This document shows positions 1 through 10,741 of a DNA stretch of 64,000 bases, in pieces. The position numbers were made by a program, and so were the translations under genes. Source of the DNA: Ilumatobacter sp. (GTDB lineage Bacteria; Actinomycetota; Acidimicrobiia; Acidimicrobiales; Ilumatobacteraceae). Below the pieces are notes generated by a model that was not told the DNA's origin, did no database searches, and was given only the letters and a program-made list of their open reading frames with translations. Every line of letters begins with the position of its first letter. The first letter of the stretch is position 1. Location of the stretch: NCBI GenBank assembly GCA_007693335.1, contig REDU01000109.1, positions 1 through 64,000 on the forward strand, read 5' to 3'.

Positions 1-71
1 TGTTGCAGATCTACGCCGGCACCGACGAGATCCAGATCACCCACATCGCCAAGGATCTCCTCCGGGCCTGA
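1..71 (+). CDS. acyl-CoA dehydrogenase, C-terminal fragment
   Basis: The window opens inside a gene whose last 23 residues read LQIYAGTDEIQITHIAKDLL followed by RA and a TGA stop at 69-71. The YAGTDEIQ stretch is the conserved C-terminal motif of FAD-dependent acyl-CoA dehydrogenases, where the Glu-Ile-Gln segment lies near the flavin and the dimer interface. Such enzymes introduce the alpha-beta double bond into acyl-CoA thioesters in beta-oxidation or related catabolism. Only the tail is visible, so substrate class and start cannot be judged. It converges on the aldehyde dehydrogenase that ends at 113. Confidence 0.75.
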   Translation, partial: LQIYAGTDEIQITHIAKDLLRA

Positions 72-112
72 CGGAGCCTGCCCGCAGCGGCGGTGGTCCC
101 GGGCGTCATGCG

Positions 113-1570
113 TCAGTCGCCGACGGGGATCTCGACGCCCGCGGGGAAGGAGATGGTCTTGTCCTCGCAGAAGGCGTGGATGCCTTCGGGGCCGAGTTCG
201 CGGCCGACACCGGAGTTCTTGAAGCCGCCGAAGGGGCCGTTGAAGTCCATGCCCTGGGTGGTGTTGACGGCGAAGGTGCCGGTGCGGACCCGTCGAGCGA
301 CGTCGAGGCCGGTGGCGAGGTCGGTGGTGTAGACGGCGCCGGCGAGGCCGTAGTCGCTGTCGTTGGCGATGCGCACGGCGTCGTCGAGGTCGTCGTAGGC
401 GATGAGCGACAGGACCGGTCCGAAGATCTCCTCGCGGGCGATGGTCATGGTGTTGTCCACGTCGGCGAACAGGGTCGGGGTGACGAACCAGCCCGACCCG
501 TCCGGGCGCTCGCCGCCGACGACGACGGTAGCGCCCTCGGCCTTGCCGTTGGCGATGTAGCCCTCGACGCGGTCACGCTGGCGCTCGGCGATGAGGGGGC
601 CGACCTGATTGTCGGGGTCGGTCGGATCGCCGACGGTCTGCGCAGCGACGGCGGCGGCGAGCACCTCTTTGACCTCGTCGTAACGGCTGCGGGGGGCGAG
701 CACGCGGGTGAGGGCCACACAGGCCTGCCCGTTGTTCATCAGACCGCCGCTGATGATCTGGGGGATCGCCTCTTCCAGGTCGGCGTCCTCGGCGATGATC
801 GCGGCGGACTTGCCGCCGAGCTCGAGGGTGCAGCGCTTGAGCAGTTCACCGCAGATCGAACCGATCCGGCGACCCGCGAGGGTGGAGCCGGTGAAGCTGA
901 CTTTGTCGACGTCGGGGTGGCGCACCAGGTGCTCACCGGCCTCGCGGTCGGCGGGGACGATGTTCACCACGCCCGCGGGGACGCCGGCCTCGACCAGGAT
1001 CTCGGCGAACACGTTGGCGTCGAGGGGGGTCTCCGGCGCCGGCTTGAGCACGATCGTGGAGCCCGACGCGATGGTGGGGCCGACCTTCAGCGCGGTGATG
1101 AACAGCGGCACGTTCCACGGGATGATCCCCGCGCAGACGCCGACGGGTTCACGGCGCACGATGATCGGCCCACCGAGGGCGCCGGGGCGCTGCTCCTCGA
1201 AGGGGAAGTCGCGTGTGTGGCGGGCGAAGGCCCCGTACACCATCGTCGCGGCCAAGACCTGTCCGAACATCGAGAAGTAGTAGGGGGCCCCGACCTCGGA
1301 AATGATGAGGTTCGTGAACTCGTCCTGGCGGGCGGTGATCAGCTCGGCGATCTTGTCGAGCAGATCTGCCCTCTGGGTCGGCGTCCACGTCGACCATTCC
1401 CCTGCGAGGGCCTCTTTCGCCGCAGCGACGGCCCGGTCCATGTCCGTGGGCGTCGCCACCGGAACCGAACCGATGATCTCTCGGGTGGCCGGAGAGACCA
1501 CCTCCAGCGTGTCGGAGCCGGCCGGCTCCACCCACTCGCCACCGATGAAGAACTTGTCGTAGGTGTGCAT
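113..1570 (-). CDS. NAD(P)-dependent aldehyde dehydrogenase
   Basis: A 485-residue cytoplasmic enzyme of the aldehyde dehydrogenase superfamily, oxidising an aldehyde to the carboxylic acid. Visible signature elements are the PWN motif with Asn153, the cofactor-binding VLKPAPETP segment (Lys176), general base Glu250 in LELGGKSA and nucleophile Cys284 in NNGQACV. Length is normal for the family. The ATG at 1570 was chosen because a strong GGAGGG ribosome site lies about 5 nt upstream; the open frame extends further but has no support there. A TATAGT hexamer (minus strand, 1625-1630) is a good -10. The natural substrate cannot be read from the sequence. Confidence 0.9.
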   Translation of the reverse strand: MHTYDKFFIGGEWVEPAGSDTLEVVSPATREIIGSVPVATPTDMDRAVAAAKEALAGEWSTWTPTQRADLLDKIAELITARQDEFTNLIISEVGAPYYFSMFGQVLAATMVYGAFARHTRDFPFEEQRPGALGGPIIVRREPVGVCAGIIPWNVPLFITALKVGPTIASGSTIVLKPAPETPLDANVFAEILVEAGVPAGVVNIVPADREAGEHLVRHPDVDKVSFTGSTLAGRRIGSICGELLKRCTLELGGKSAAIIAEDADLEEAIPQIISGGLMNNGQACVALTRVLAPRSRYDEVKEVLAAAVAAQTVGDPTDPDNQVGPLIAERQRDRVEGYIANGKAEGATVVVGGERPDGSGWFVTPTLFADVDNTMTIAREEIFGPVLSLIAYDDLDDAVRIANDSDYGLAGAVYTTDLATGLDVARRVRTGTFAVNTTQGMDFNGPFGGFKNSGVGRELGPEGIHAFCEDKTISFPAGVEIPVGD

Positions 1571-1624
1571 CTGACCCTCCTGGTCTGGCCGGAACAATCC
1601 GTGAACGGCGATCGTCTCAGCGTG

Positions 1625-1630
1625 ACTATA
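1625..1630 (-). promoter_or_regulatory. -10 element of the aldehyde dehydrogenase gene
   Basis: TATAGT on the minus strand, the closest match to TATAAT in this divergent gap. It implies a leader of roughly 45-50 nt containing the GGAGGG site. No good -35 hexamer is seen at 17 bp. Confidence 0.45.
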
Positions 1631-1686
1631 GGCGGACGTGCTCGCGGTCCGTATCCGTCGACCGACCCACGACCCGTTCGCCCCGG

Positions 1687-1692
1687 TACCCT
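1687..1692 (+). promoter_or_regulatory. -10 element of the small basic protein gene
   Basis: TACCCT on the plus strand, followed by a short leader with AAAGGA at 1710-1715, seven nucleotides before the ATG at 1723. Confidence 0.35.
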
Positions 1693-1722
1693 CGGACGCC
1701 TCCAGAAGCAAAGGATCAGGAC

Positions 1723-2049
1723 ATGGCACCGCAGGGCAAGCTCACACCTCTCCAAGAGACCGAGGCGCGTCGTCTCGCCGCGGAGGAAGCCCGGGCCAAC
1801 AAGGTGCCCAAGGTGTACTCCGAGGAGGAGAAGGCGCTCCGCAAGGAGCGCGTCGCGAAGGCCAAGGACGCGCTGAGTCGTTCGGTGGGGCTCAAGGGCG
1901 CTCACGTGCCGCCCGCTCGCGCTGCTCTCAAGAAGTACCTCCAGCAGCTGAACCAGCCGAACCAACCCGACGACGCGCAGTTCGAGATGCTGGTCGAGGC
2001 ACCGTTCAAGGCCCCGCCGAAGAAACGGACGAACGACCGCCGGTTCTGA
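1723..2049 (+). CDS. small basic hypothetical protein (108 aa)
   Basis: A 108-residue soluble protein rich in Lys, Arg, Glu and Ala, with no signal peptide or membrane segment. Residues 9-60 (ETEARRLAAEEARANK onward) look like charged amphipathic helices, and the tail ends in a basic KKRTNDRRF cluster. I do not recognise a family. The start is supported by AAAGGA seven nucleotides upstream. The charge pattern would suit a nucleic-acid- or ribosome-associated protein, but that is only a guess from composition. It is divergent from the aldehyde dehydrogenase and followed by a lipoprotein gene on the same strand. Confidence 0.65.
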   Translation: MAPQGKLTPLQETEARRLAAEEARANKVPKVYSEEEKALRKERVAKAKDALSRSVGLKGAHVPPARAALKKYLQQLNQPNQPDDAQFEMLVEAPFKAPPKKRTNDRRF

Positions 2050-2100
2050 GCGCTCGGGCGGGCCGACCATCCCGCACTCGAGTGGGCGGCACCGGGCACG

Positions 2101-3303
2101 ATGTGTCCGATGTTCGTCCGTCATCGCCGAGCTCTCGCGTTGGTCGCGGTTCCGCTGGCGTCGTTGGCTGCTGCGTGTTCCGACGGCTCATCGGTGGCAG
2201 TGGACGATTCCACGATCAGCTCGACGTCGACGACCAACTCCACCTCGACCTCGACCACCGCACTGCCGACCACCACCACATCGACAACGACGACGTCGAG
2301 CACGACCACATCGACCACGTCGACCACCACGACCACCACCACGACGACCACCACGGAGCCGCCGCTCGCGTTCGGTGAGCTCGACGACGCCGGTCTGCTC
2401 GAGTGGCCGCCGTTCCCCCTGACCGGGCCGCTCGACGGTGTCGCAGCGCTGACCGGGCTGCCGGCGGATGACGATGTGACGGCGCGGGCGGTGCTGGCCG
2501 TCAAGGTGGACAATGCCGGACCGGCGCGCCCCCAGTGGGCGCTGGCCGACGCCGACGTGATCTTCGAGATCAACGTGGAAGGTGTCACCCGGTTCATCGC
2601 GATGTACCACTCGAACGTCCCTGCGGAGGTGGGCCCGGTGCGTTCGGGACGCGCCAGTGACCTCGCGGTCCTGGCGGCGGCCAACCGACCACTGCTGGCG
2701 TGGTCGGGTGGTAACCCCGGGGTGACCGCAGAGGTTCGCCATGCGGCGGGGTCGGGAGTGCTCGAGAATCTGTCGGCGCTCGACCATGGCGGGTGCTACC
2801 GCCGTGAGGGGTCGCGTCGCTCGCCGAACAATCTGATCGCGTCGACGGGCTGTCTCTACCAGCGTGCCGCCGGTGGACCGGCTCGCCTGTTGTGGACCTT
2901 CGATCCCGAGTGGCAGCCACCTCCCGGCCTGGCGTACGGCCCCGACTCGATGTTCGACGTGGCGATGGACGGAGTTCGCGTCACCTGGCGATGGGACCCT
3001 GGTCTCGGCCGCTATCTGCGGAGCCAGTCAGGGTCACCGCACGTGACGGTCGGTGGGGGACAGGTGTCGGCCGCCAACGTCGTCCGGTTGCACGTGCCGC
3101 ACGCTCCGTCGCGGATCGATGCCAGGTCACCGGAGGCGTTCACCGTCGGCTCTGGGCCGATGACCCTGCATCGTGACGGGATCGCCACGCTCGGGACCTG
3201 GCAGCGCAACGGGCCCTACGAACCGTTCAGCTTCCTGGCCGGAGACGGGTCCGAGATGTCCCTCCGCCCGGGCACGACGTTCGTGCACGTCGCCCGGCAG
3301 TGA
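2101..3303 (+). CDS. DUF3048 (YerB-like) lipoprotein
   Basis: A 400-residue predicted lipoprotein. Residues 5-25 form a basic then hydrophobic signal ending in a lipobox (LAAAC) with Cys26. Residues about 30-88 are an almost pure Ser/Thr linker ending TTTEPP, encoded by a low-complexity ACC/ACG tract. The rest matches the DUF3048 fold: ARPQWALADADVIFEI, VEGVTRFIAMYHS and VGPVRSGRASD are the family's conserved blocks. The related Bacillus protein is YerB; the biochemical role is unknown. The Thr-rich stretch probably holds the domain away from the membrane. An in-frame ATG at 2110 is an alternative start. Confidence 0.8.
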   Translation: MCPMFVRHRRALALVAVPLASLAAACSDGSSVAVDDSTISSTSTTNSTSTSTTALPTTTTSTTTTSSTTTSTTSTTTTTTTTTTTEPPLAFGELDDAGLLEWPPFPLTGPLDGVAALTGLPADDDVTARAVLAVKVDNAGPARPQWALADADVIFEINVEGVTRFIAMYHSNVPAEVGPVRSGRASDLAVLAAANRPLLAWSGGNPGVTAEVRHAAGSGVLENLSALDHGGCYRREGSRRSPNNLIASTGCLYQRAAGGPARLLWTFDPEWQPPPGLAYGPDSMFDVAMDGVRVTWRWDPGLGRYLRSQSGSPHVTVGGGQVSAANVVRLHVPHAPSRIDARSPEAFTVGSGPMTLHRDGIATLGTWQRNGPYEPFSFLAGDGSEMSLRPGTTFVHVARQ

Positions 3304-3323
3304 TCGAGCCGCTCCGAGCTACC

Positions 3324-3352
3324 TTGCACTGAGTGCAGACGTCTGCCATGAT
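3324..3352 (+). promoter_or_regulatory. furA promoter/operator: two palindromes between -35 and -10
   Basis: TGCACTGAGTGCA (3325-3337) is a perfect 6-1-6 palindrome, and GCAGACGTCTGC (3335-3346) is a perfect 12-bp palindrome sharing three bases with it. They fill the 17-bp space between a TTGCAC hexamer (3324-3329) and CATGAT (3347-3352). CATGAT ends six nucleotides before the ATG at 3359, implying a leaderless transcript. The placement would let a dimeric regulator, most simply FurA itself, block polymerase binding. Confidence 0.6.
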
Positions 3353-3358
3353 CGGGGC

Positions 3359-6110
<2,752 letters not shown>

Positions 6111-6131
6111 GTTCACCGACGTCGTTCGTGT

Positions 6132-6162
6132 CCGGATCCGGGGCTCTGACCCCCGGATCCGG
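6132..6162 (+). terminator. strong hairpin after katG
   Basis: A perfect 12-bp stem (CCGGATCCGGGG with CCCCGGATCCGG) closes a 7-nt loop, 21 nt after the katG stop. There is no U-tract, as is common in high-GC actinobacteria. It separates katG from the MFS gene. Confidence 0.65.
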
Positions 6163-6182
6163 ATCTGAACGAGCACCCTGCG

Positions 6183-6188
6183 TAGGGT
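6183..6188 (+). promoter_or_regulatory. -10 element of MFS transporter gene
   Basis: TAGGGT ends seven nucleotides before the GTG at 6196, the spacing expected for a leaderless mRNA. Confidence 0.5.
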
Positions 6189-6195
6189 CGCACGG

Positions 6196-7611
6196 GTGAC
6201 GGTAGAGCCGCGGCGAACGAATCCTCCGGGAATCGACCCCGACCCGTACGACCCGTATCCCCGACGCCTGCTCCTCACGATCCTGTCCGCAGTGATCGTG
6301 TTCTCGTCGTCGATGACGATCGTGTCGGCCTCGTTGCCCACGATGGCGGTCTCGCTCGACTCGACCGAGTCGTTCCTCGCGTGGTCGGTCACCGGGATGT
6401 TCCTGATGATGGCCGTCGGCACGCCCGTGCTCGGCCGCCTGGGCGACGTGCTCGGACATCGGAGCGTGTTCCTGGCCGGTGCGGTCACGCTCAGCCTCGG
6501 CACGGTGCTGTGCGGTCTGGCTCCCACGGCCACCGCGTTCGTGGCCGCCCGGATGGTGGTGGGTCTCGGCATTGCCGCCACGATTCCCACCGCGATGGCG
6601 CTGCTCATGGCGGCGTACGGGGTGGCGCGCCGCTCCGAGGCGATGGGCTGGTTCCAGATGGCGATGACCGGTGCGCCGGTGTTGGGTCTCGTGATCGGCG
6701 GCCCGTTGATCGAGGCCTTCGGCTGGAGGTCGGTGTTCGCGGTGCTGGCGCCGATCTCCTTCGGTGGTGTCATCGCCGCCTGGCGGGTCATCCGACCGTC
6801 GGAGCGGAACCGGTCGGTCTCGATCGACTGGTGGGGCGCCGTATCGCTGGCGCTCGCCACGCTCGGTCTCCTGCTGTTCCTCGAGCGCGGCGGATCGACG
6901 GGGTTCGCCGATCCGCTGGCGCTGCTGCTCGCGGCCGGTGCCGTTGTCGCGCTCAGTGCCTTCGTGGCGATCGAGCGTCGCGTCCCGTCACCCATGCTGC
7001 GGCTCGACTACCTGCGTCGTGCGAACTTCACCGGACCGCTGATCGCGCAGCCACTCGCCCAGTTCGCCTACATGGGTGGGTTCCTCATCTCGCCGTTGCT
7101 GCTCGACGAGCTGTTCGGGTACTCGGTGGCGGGTATCGCCCTCGTGCTGCTCTTCAGGCCCGGTTCGTTCAGTGTGTCGTCGCCGGTGGGCGGGCGGCTC
7201 GCCACCGTCGTGGGCGAGCGACCGATGATGCTCACCGGCACCGTGCTCATGGCTCTGTCGATGCTCGCGTGGGTGCTCGCCGCCCTCTGGGTCAACCTCG
7301 CGATGGTGCTGGTCGGGCTCGTGCTCTCCGGCCTGGCCATGGGCCTCGCGTCGCCGTCGTACGCCACCGTGATCGCCGGGTCGGTCGACCCGTCCGATCT
7401 CGGTATCGCGAACGGCATGAACTCGACGATGACGAACATCGGCATGCTCACCGGGATCGCGGCCATGTTCACCGTGCTGGGAGACGGACGGGATCCGGCC
7501 GACTTCGCGACCGTGTTCGCGTTCGGTGGCGTGGTCGCGGCGCTCGGCATCGTCGGCGCCCTCATGGTCAACTCGACACCGCGAGCCACCGGGTCCGCGC
7601 CGGCGGGCTGA
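6196..7611 (+). CDS. MFS transporter, drug-efflux (DHA2-like) type
   Basis: A 471-residue integral membrane protein of the major facilitator superfamily. After a Pro/Asp-rich cytoplasmic N-terminus the hydrophobic helices begin near residue 25 (LLLTILSAVIVFSSSM). The loop between helices 2 and 3 carries motif A as GRLGDVLGHRS. Helix count by eye is about 12-14, consistent with proton-driven multidrug efflux of the DHA2 group; the substrate is unknown. The GTG start is set by the upstream TAGGGT. The downstream flavocytochrome gene has its own -10 element. Confidence 0.82.
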   Translation: MTVEPRRTNPPGIDPDPYDPYPRRLLLTILSAVIVFSSSMTIVSASLPTMAVSLDSTESFLAWSVTGMFLMMAVGTPVLGRLGDVLGHRSVFLAGAVTLSLGTVLCGLAPTATAFVAARMVVGLGIAATIPTAMALLMAAYGVARRSEAMGWFQMAMTGAPVLGLVIGGPLIEAFGWRSVFAVLAPISFGGVIAAWRVIRPSERNRSVSIDWWGAVSLALATLGLLLFLERGGSTGFADPLALLLAAGAVVALSAFVAIERRVPSPMLRLDYLRRANFTGPLIAQPLAQFAYMGGFLISPLLLDELFGYSVAGIALVLLFRPGSFSVSSPVGGRLATVVGERPMMLTGTVLMALSMLAWVLAALWVNLAMVLVGLVLSGLAMGLASPSYATVIAGSVDPSDLGIANGMNSTMTNIGMLTGIAAMFTVLGDGRDPADFATVFAFGGVVAALGIVGALMVNSTPRATGSAPAG

Positions 7612-7624
7612 ACGCGAGGCTTGG

Positions 7625-7630
7625 TACGGT
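7625..7630 (+). promoter_or_regulatory. -10 element of the flavocytochrome gene
   Basis: TACGGT ends seven nucleotides before the GTG at 7638, indicating a leaderless transcript starting between the two genes. Confidence 0.5.
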
Positions 7631-7637
7631 CGACGTC

Positions 7638-9056
7638 GTGGCCGTACCGCCCCTCGACGCCCGTGACGACCGTGACGACGATGCCCCGGCTCCCGGAGCT
7701 CCCGACGTGGCCGCCGCCACCGACCGGGGAGCACGTGGCATCGGTCGCGCGATCCAGGGGGTCACCTGGGTGCTGCTCTACCTCGCCGTGGTGATCACCC
7801 CGCTCGTGGTCGCGCTCACGGCGGACCCACCGCCCGGTCGGAGCTTCTGGCTGGAGTTCAGTGTGGGGCTCGGCTTCGTGGGGCTGTCGCTCATGGGGCT
7901 GCAGTTCGCCGTGGTGAGCCGGTTCAGCTCGGTGAACGCCCCGTTCGGTCTCGATGCGGTGCTGCAGTACCACAAGGCGATCTCGTTCACGGCGTTCGCA
8001 TTCGTGCTCGCCCACCCCGCCATCATCATGATCCGTGACACGGCGCAGTTGGAGCTGCTGAACCCGATCACGGCCCCGTGGAGAGCTCGCTTCGGGTTGA
8101 TCTCGATCGTGGCGCTGATCGCTCTCATCGCGACCTCCCTGTGGCGGACCCGCTTCCGACTCTCGTACGAGGCGTGGCGAGTGCTGCACGGGGTCATGGC
8201 GGTGGTGATCGTGGTGACCGCGCTCCTCCACATCCAGCAGGTCGGGTACTACGTGTCGGGGCCGTGGAAGCAGACGCTCTGGATCGTGAGTTCGGTGGTG
8301 CTCGTGGCGCTCCTCGTCAACATCCGCTTGATCACGCCCATCCGGCTGCTGCGACGCCCGTGGACCGTCCACTCGGTGCGCGCCGACGGGAGCGACACGT
8401 ACGTGCTCACCCTGCGTCCCGACGGCCACGACGGTCTTCGCTTCCTGCCGGGTCAGTTCGCATGGCTCCGGATCGACCGCAACCCGTTCTCGATCCACGA
8501 GAACCCGTTCTCGATGTCGTCATCGGCCGATCGAGGCGACCACGTCGAGTTCACCATCGGTGTGGCCGGCGACTTCACCGCCGGGCTCGCCGCGGTTGAG
8601 CCCGGCACTCGGGCGTATCTCGACGGTCCGTACGGCGTGTTCACCTACGAGCGGAACGAAGGACCCGACTTCGTGATGATCGCAGGCGGTGTGGGTATCG
8701 CCCCGGTGCTCAGCATGCTGCGCACGCTCGCCGACCGGGGCGACCGGCGTCCGTGCCTGCTCCTGTACGGGGCGCCGTCGTGGGATGCGGTCTCGCACCG
8801 GGACGAACTCGAACGTCTGGGGGGTCTGCTCGATCTGCGCGTGGTGTACGTGCTCGAGGAGGCGCCCGATGGGTGGGAGGGCGAGCAGGGGATGATCGAC
8901 GCGGGGGTGCTCGACCGGCACCTCCCGCGTGCCCACGGCCGTTCACGCTTCTTCATCTGCGGTCCACCGCCCATGATCGCCGCCGTCGAGGCGCTGTTGG
9001 AAGATGGCGGTGTTCCTCGTGAGCACGTCGATCACGAACGGTTCGACATCCTGTGA
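7638..9056 (+). CDS. ferric-reductase-like transmembrane flavocytochrome
   Basis: A 472-residue membrane oxidoreductase of the ferric reductase/NADPH oxidase superfamily. Residues about 35-240 hold six hydrophobic segments with haem-ligand candidates in LQYHKAISF, VLAHPAII, RVLHGVMA and LLHIQQ. Next come an FAD-binding barrel (FLPGQFAWLRI and NPFSMSSS) and an NAD(P)-binding domain (MIAGGVGIAPVLSML, then FFICGPPPMI). It should pass electrons from NAD(P)H through FAD and two haems across the membrane. Acceptor identity (iron, oxygen, quinone or a partner) cannot be read. The GTG at 7638 fits the TACGGT upstream; the longer open frame before it overlaps the MFS gene and is rejected. Confidence 0.85.
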   Translation: MAVPPLDARDDRDDDAPAPGAPDVAAATDRGARGIGRAIQGVTWVLLYLAVVITPLVVALTADPPPGRSFWLEFSVGLGFVGLSLMGLQFAVVSRFSSVNAPFGLDAVLQYHKAISFTAFAFVLAHPAIIMIRDTAQLELLNPITAPWRARFGLISIVALIALIATSLWRTRFRLSYEAWRVLHGVMAVVIVVTALLHIQQVGYYVSGPWKQTLWIVSSVVLVALLVNIRLITPIRLLRRPWTVHSVRADGSDTYVLTLRPDGHDGLRFLPGQFAWLRIDRNPFSIHENPFSMSSSADRGDHVEFTIGVAGDFTAGLAAVEPGTRAYLDGPYGVFTYERNEGPDFVMIAGGVGIAPVLSMLRTLADRGDRRPCLLLYGAPSWDAVSHRDELERLGGLLDLRVVYVLEEAPDGWEGEQGMIDAGVLDRHLPRAHGRSRFFICGPPPMIAAVEALLEDGGVPREHVDHERFDIL

Positions 9057-9101
9057 GGCGTCACGCCCATCCCCGAGCCGAGCACGAGACGAGCTGATCC
9101 G

Positions 9102-9197
9102 ATGCGCCATCTCTACACCCAGCGACTCGCATATTTCGTGACGATCGTGAGCCTCACCGCTGCCGTGGTGTTCGCGCTCCTGGCGTCCAACGGTTGA
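9102..9197 (+). CDS. possible 31-aa single-pass membrane peptide
   Basis: ATG at 9102 opens a 31-residue ORF ending TGA at 9195-9197. It has a basic start (MRHLYTQRLAYF) and one hydrophobic helix (FVTIVSLTAAVVFALLA). The layout is that of small bacterial membrane peptides. It sits 45 nt after the flavocytochrome gene and could be cotranscribed as an accessory subunit. The ribosome site is weak (GACGAG 12 nt before), so the call rests on composition and position. Confidence 0.4.
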   Translation: MRHLYTQRLAYFVTIVSLTAAVVFALLASNG

Positions 9198-9379
9198 GCA
9201 CACGCACGGTGGACCAGAGCCCTGTCAGGACACATTCGCCCGGTCTGTGACGTACTACCGACCCGGCGGTACGTGGCAGCCGTGGTCGGCCCGGCTCTGC
9301 GTGCCGAAATCCGCACGCCACGTGCCGATTCGGGTGCGCAAACGCATCGGGGTGCGTTTGATCGTTGTCTGTCACGGCA
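9198..9379. other. gap between convergent genes, no clear gene
   Basis: Apart from the 31-aa ORF, the roughly 320 bases between the flavocytochrome and the minus-strand MFS gene hold two hairpins. One is at 9250-9274 (TACCG/CGGTA, extendable to ACGTAC...GTACGT with a bulge). The other is the terminator-like stem at 9339-9360. A 73-codon minus-strand frame here is Arg/Pro/His-rich and not convincing. Confidence 0.5.
9339..9360. terminator. bidirectional hairpin between convergent genes
   Basis: CAAACGCA and TGCGTTTG form a perfect 8-bp stem with a 6-nt loop, about 20 nt beyond the stop of the minus-strand MFS gene. The stem is A/T-richer than its surroundings. Confidence 0.5.
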
Positions 9380-10741
9380 CTAGTCGTCCACGGGGACGTT
9401 CGCCACGTCGTCGATCGAGTCGTCCACGGTGAACACCGGCTGGTCGTGGTCGTCCCACGCCTCGGGGTTCAGTGTGGAGACGAGCACCGAGCCGCCCCGT
9501 GCCGGGATGGAGGCGAAGTGGCTGCGGTCGGCCTCCGCCGGAGGTGGGCGACGGGTGAGACGCCACGTCGCGTAGAGCGCCACCAGAGCGTGCACGATCG
9601 CGAGGAACCAGAAGAATCCCTCTGGTCCCACGGCACCCATCGCCAACGAGGCGGCGAACGGGCCCGTGATGGCGCCGACCCCCATGGCGAGCACCAGACG
9701 GCCACCGGCGCCCACCATCTGTTCGGCGTCGATCCAGTCGTTGGTGTGGGCGTTCAACAGGGCGTACAGCGGCAGTGAGAAGCCGCCGACAGCGCCGACG
9801 ACCACCAGCAGTAGCGTGCCCTCGGGTCCGGTGACCCCGTACAGCGCGGCGAGCGCCGCGAGGCCAGCGGTGGCCGCGATCACCCGGCGTCGGTCGGTGT
9901 GGTCCGAGAGGATGCCGATCGGCCACTGCAGCGTCGCCCCGGCCAGGATCGCCACCATCATGAACGCCGAGGTCTTCGGGAGGCTGAGGCCGACGAGCTG
10001 TGCGTAGATCACGCCCATGCCGAACAGCGCCCCCGAAGCCGCCCCGGCCAGCACCACCCCGGCCACGCCGAGCGGCGCCGCGCGGAACACCTCCCCGAGC
10101 GTGACACGAGCCGGCCGGAGTAGCCGTGGCGCCGCCCGGACCGAGAGCGCCGCAGGGACCAGTGCCAGCGACACCAGCACCGAGGTGAGCACGAAGAGCT
10201 CGAACCCGGCTGGAGGTGAGACGTTGAGCAGTAGCTGCCCGACGCCCATCCCGCCCGACACCACGACCATGTAGAGCGACAGCAGCGAACCTCGGGTCTC
10301 GTTGGTCGCGATGTCGTTCAGCCAACTCTCGGCCACCACGAACAAGCCCGCCATGCAGAACCCGGATGCGATCCGGAACAGCACCCAGCCGATCGGCTCG
10401 AGTACCAGCGCGTGCAGGAGCACGGCGCTCGATGCGATGGAGGCGAACGCGGCGAACACGCGGATGTGCCCGACGGTGGCGACGAGGTGCACAGCACGGG
10501 TCGAACCCAATAGGAAGCCGAAGTAGTACGCCGACATGATCACGCCGGTCGTGGCGGTACCGAACCCCTCGAGCGATGCCCGCAGGCCGAGCAGGCTGCC
10601 CTGCAGCCCCGTGCCGGTCATCAACAGCGCGATGCCCGCCAGCAGGGCCCAGGCCGCACCGGTGGCGTGCCCGAGGGCCGTGAGTCGGGAGGGCGGTGAA
10701 CTCTCCGTCGTGGATGCCGTCGGGATCAGCGACCGCTCCAC
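9380..10741 (-). CDS. MFS transporter, YcaD-like
   Basis: A 453-residue membrane protein with about 12 hydrophobic helices. The segments FGFLLGSTRAVHLVATVGHIRVF and VVAESWLNDIATNETRGSLL resemble the YcaD/TsgA-type MFS branch, whose substrates are mostly unknown. The last 50 residues form a hydrophilic acidic tail (DDSIDDVANVPVDD). The GTG start overlaps the last 16 nt of the enoyl-CoA hydratase gene, so the two are probably cotranscribed and translationally coupled. This suggests, without proof, transport of a carboxylic acid or a product of acyl-CoA metabolism. Confidence 0.75.
   Translation of the reverse strand: MERSLIPTASTTESSPPSRLTALGHATGAAWALLAGIALLMTGTGLQGSLLGLRASLEGFGTATTGVIMSAYYFGFLLGSTRAVHLVATVGHIRVFAAFASIASSAVLLHALVLEPIGWVLFRIASGFCMAGLFVVAESWLNDIATNETRGSLLSLYMVVVSGGMGVGQLLLNVSPPAGFELFVLTSVLVSLALVPAALSVRAAPRLLRPARVTLGEVFRAAPLGVAGVVLAGAASGALFGMGVIYAQLVGLSLPKTSAFMMVAILAGATLQWPIGILSDHTDRRRVIAATAGLAALAALYGVTGPEGTLLLVVVGAVGGFSLPLYALLNAHTNDWIDAEQMVGAGGRLVLAMGVGAITGPFAASLAMGAVGPEGFFWFLAIVHALVALYATWRLTRRPPPAEADRSHFASIPARGGSVLVSTLNPEAWDDHDQPVFTVDDSIDDVANVPVDD

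Noticed and set aside
176-1876. Long plus-strand open frame antisense to the aldehyde dehydrogenase
   Set aside because: Gly/Asp/Val-rich composition without any recognisable motif; typical antisense shadow of a GC-rich gene. Similar long antisense frames over katG, the carboxyltransferase, the ABC exporter, the second aldehyde dehydrogenase and guaB1 were dismissed for the same reason.
2075-2084. CACTCGAGTG palindrome upstream of the DUF3048 gene
   Set aside because: A single 10-bp palindrome without promoter elements or other copies; expected by chance in this composition.
2224-2365. ACC/ACG low-complexity tract as a possible frameshift or phase-variable locus
   Set aside because: The frame is intact through the tract and encodes a normal Ser/Thr linker; no long mononucleotide run is present.
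9154-9375. 73-codon minus-strand frame after the MFS gene
   Set aside because: Rich in Arg, Pro and His without secondary-structure pattern, and it contains the terminator-like hairpin.
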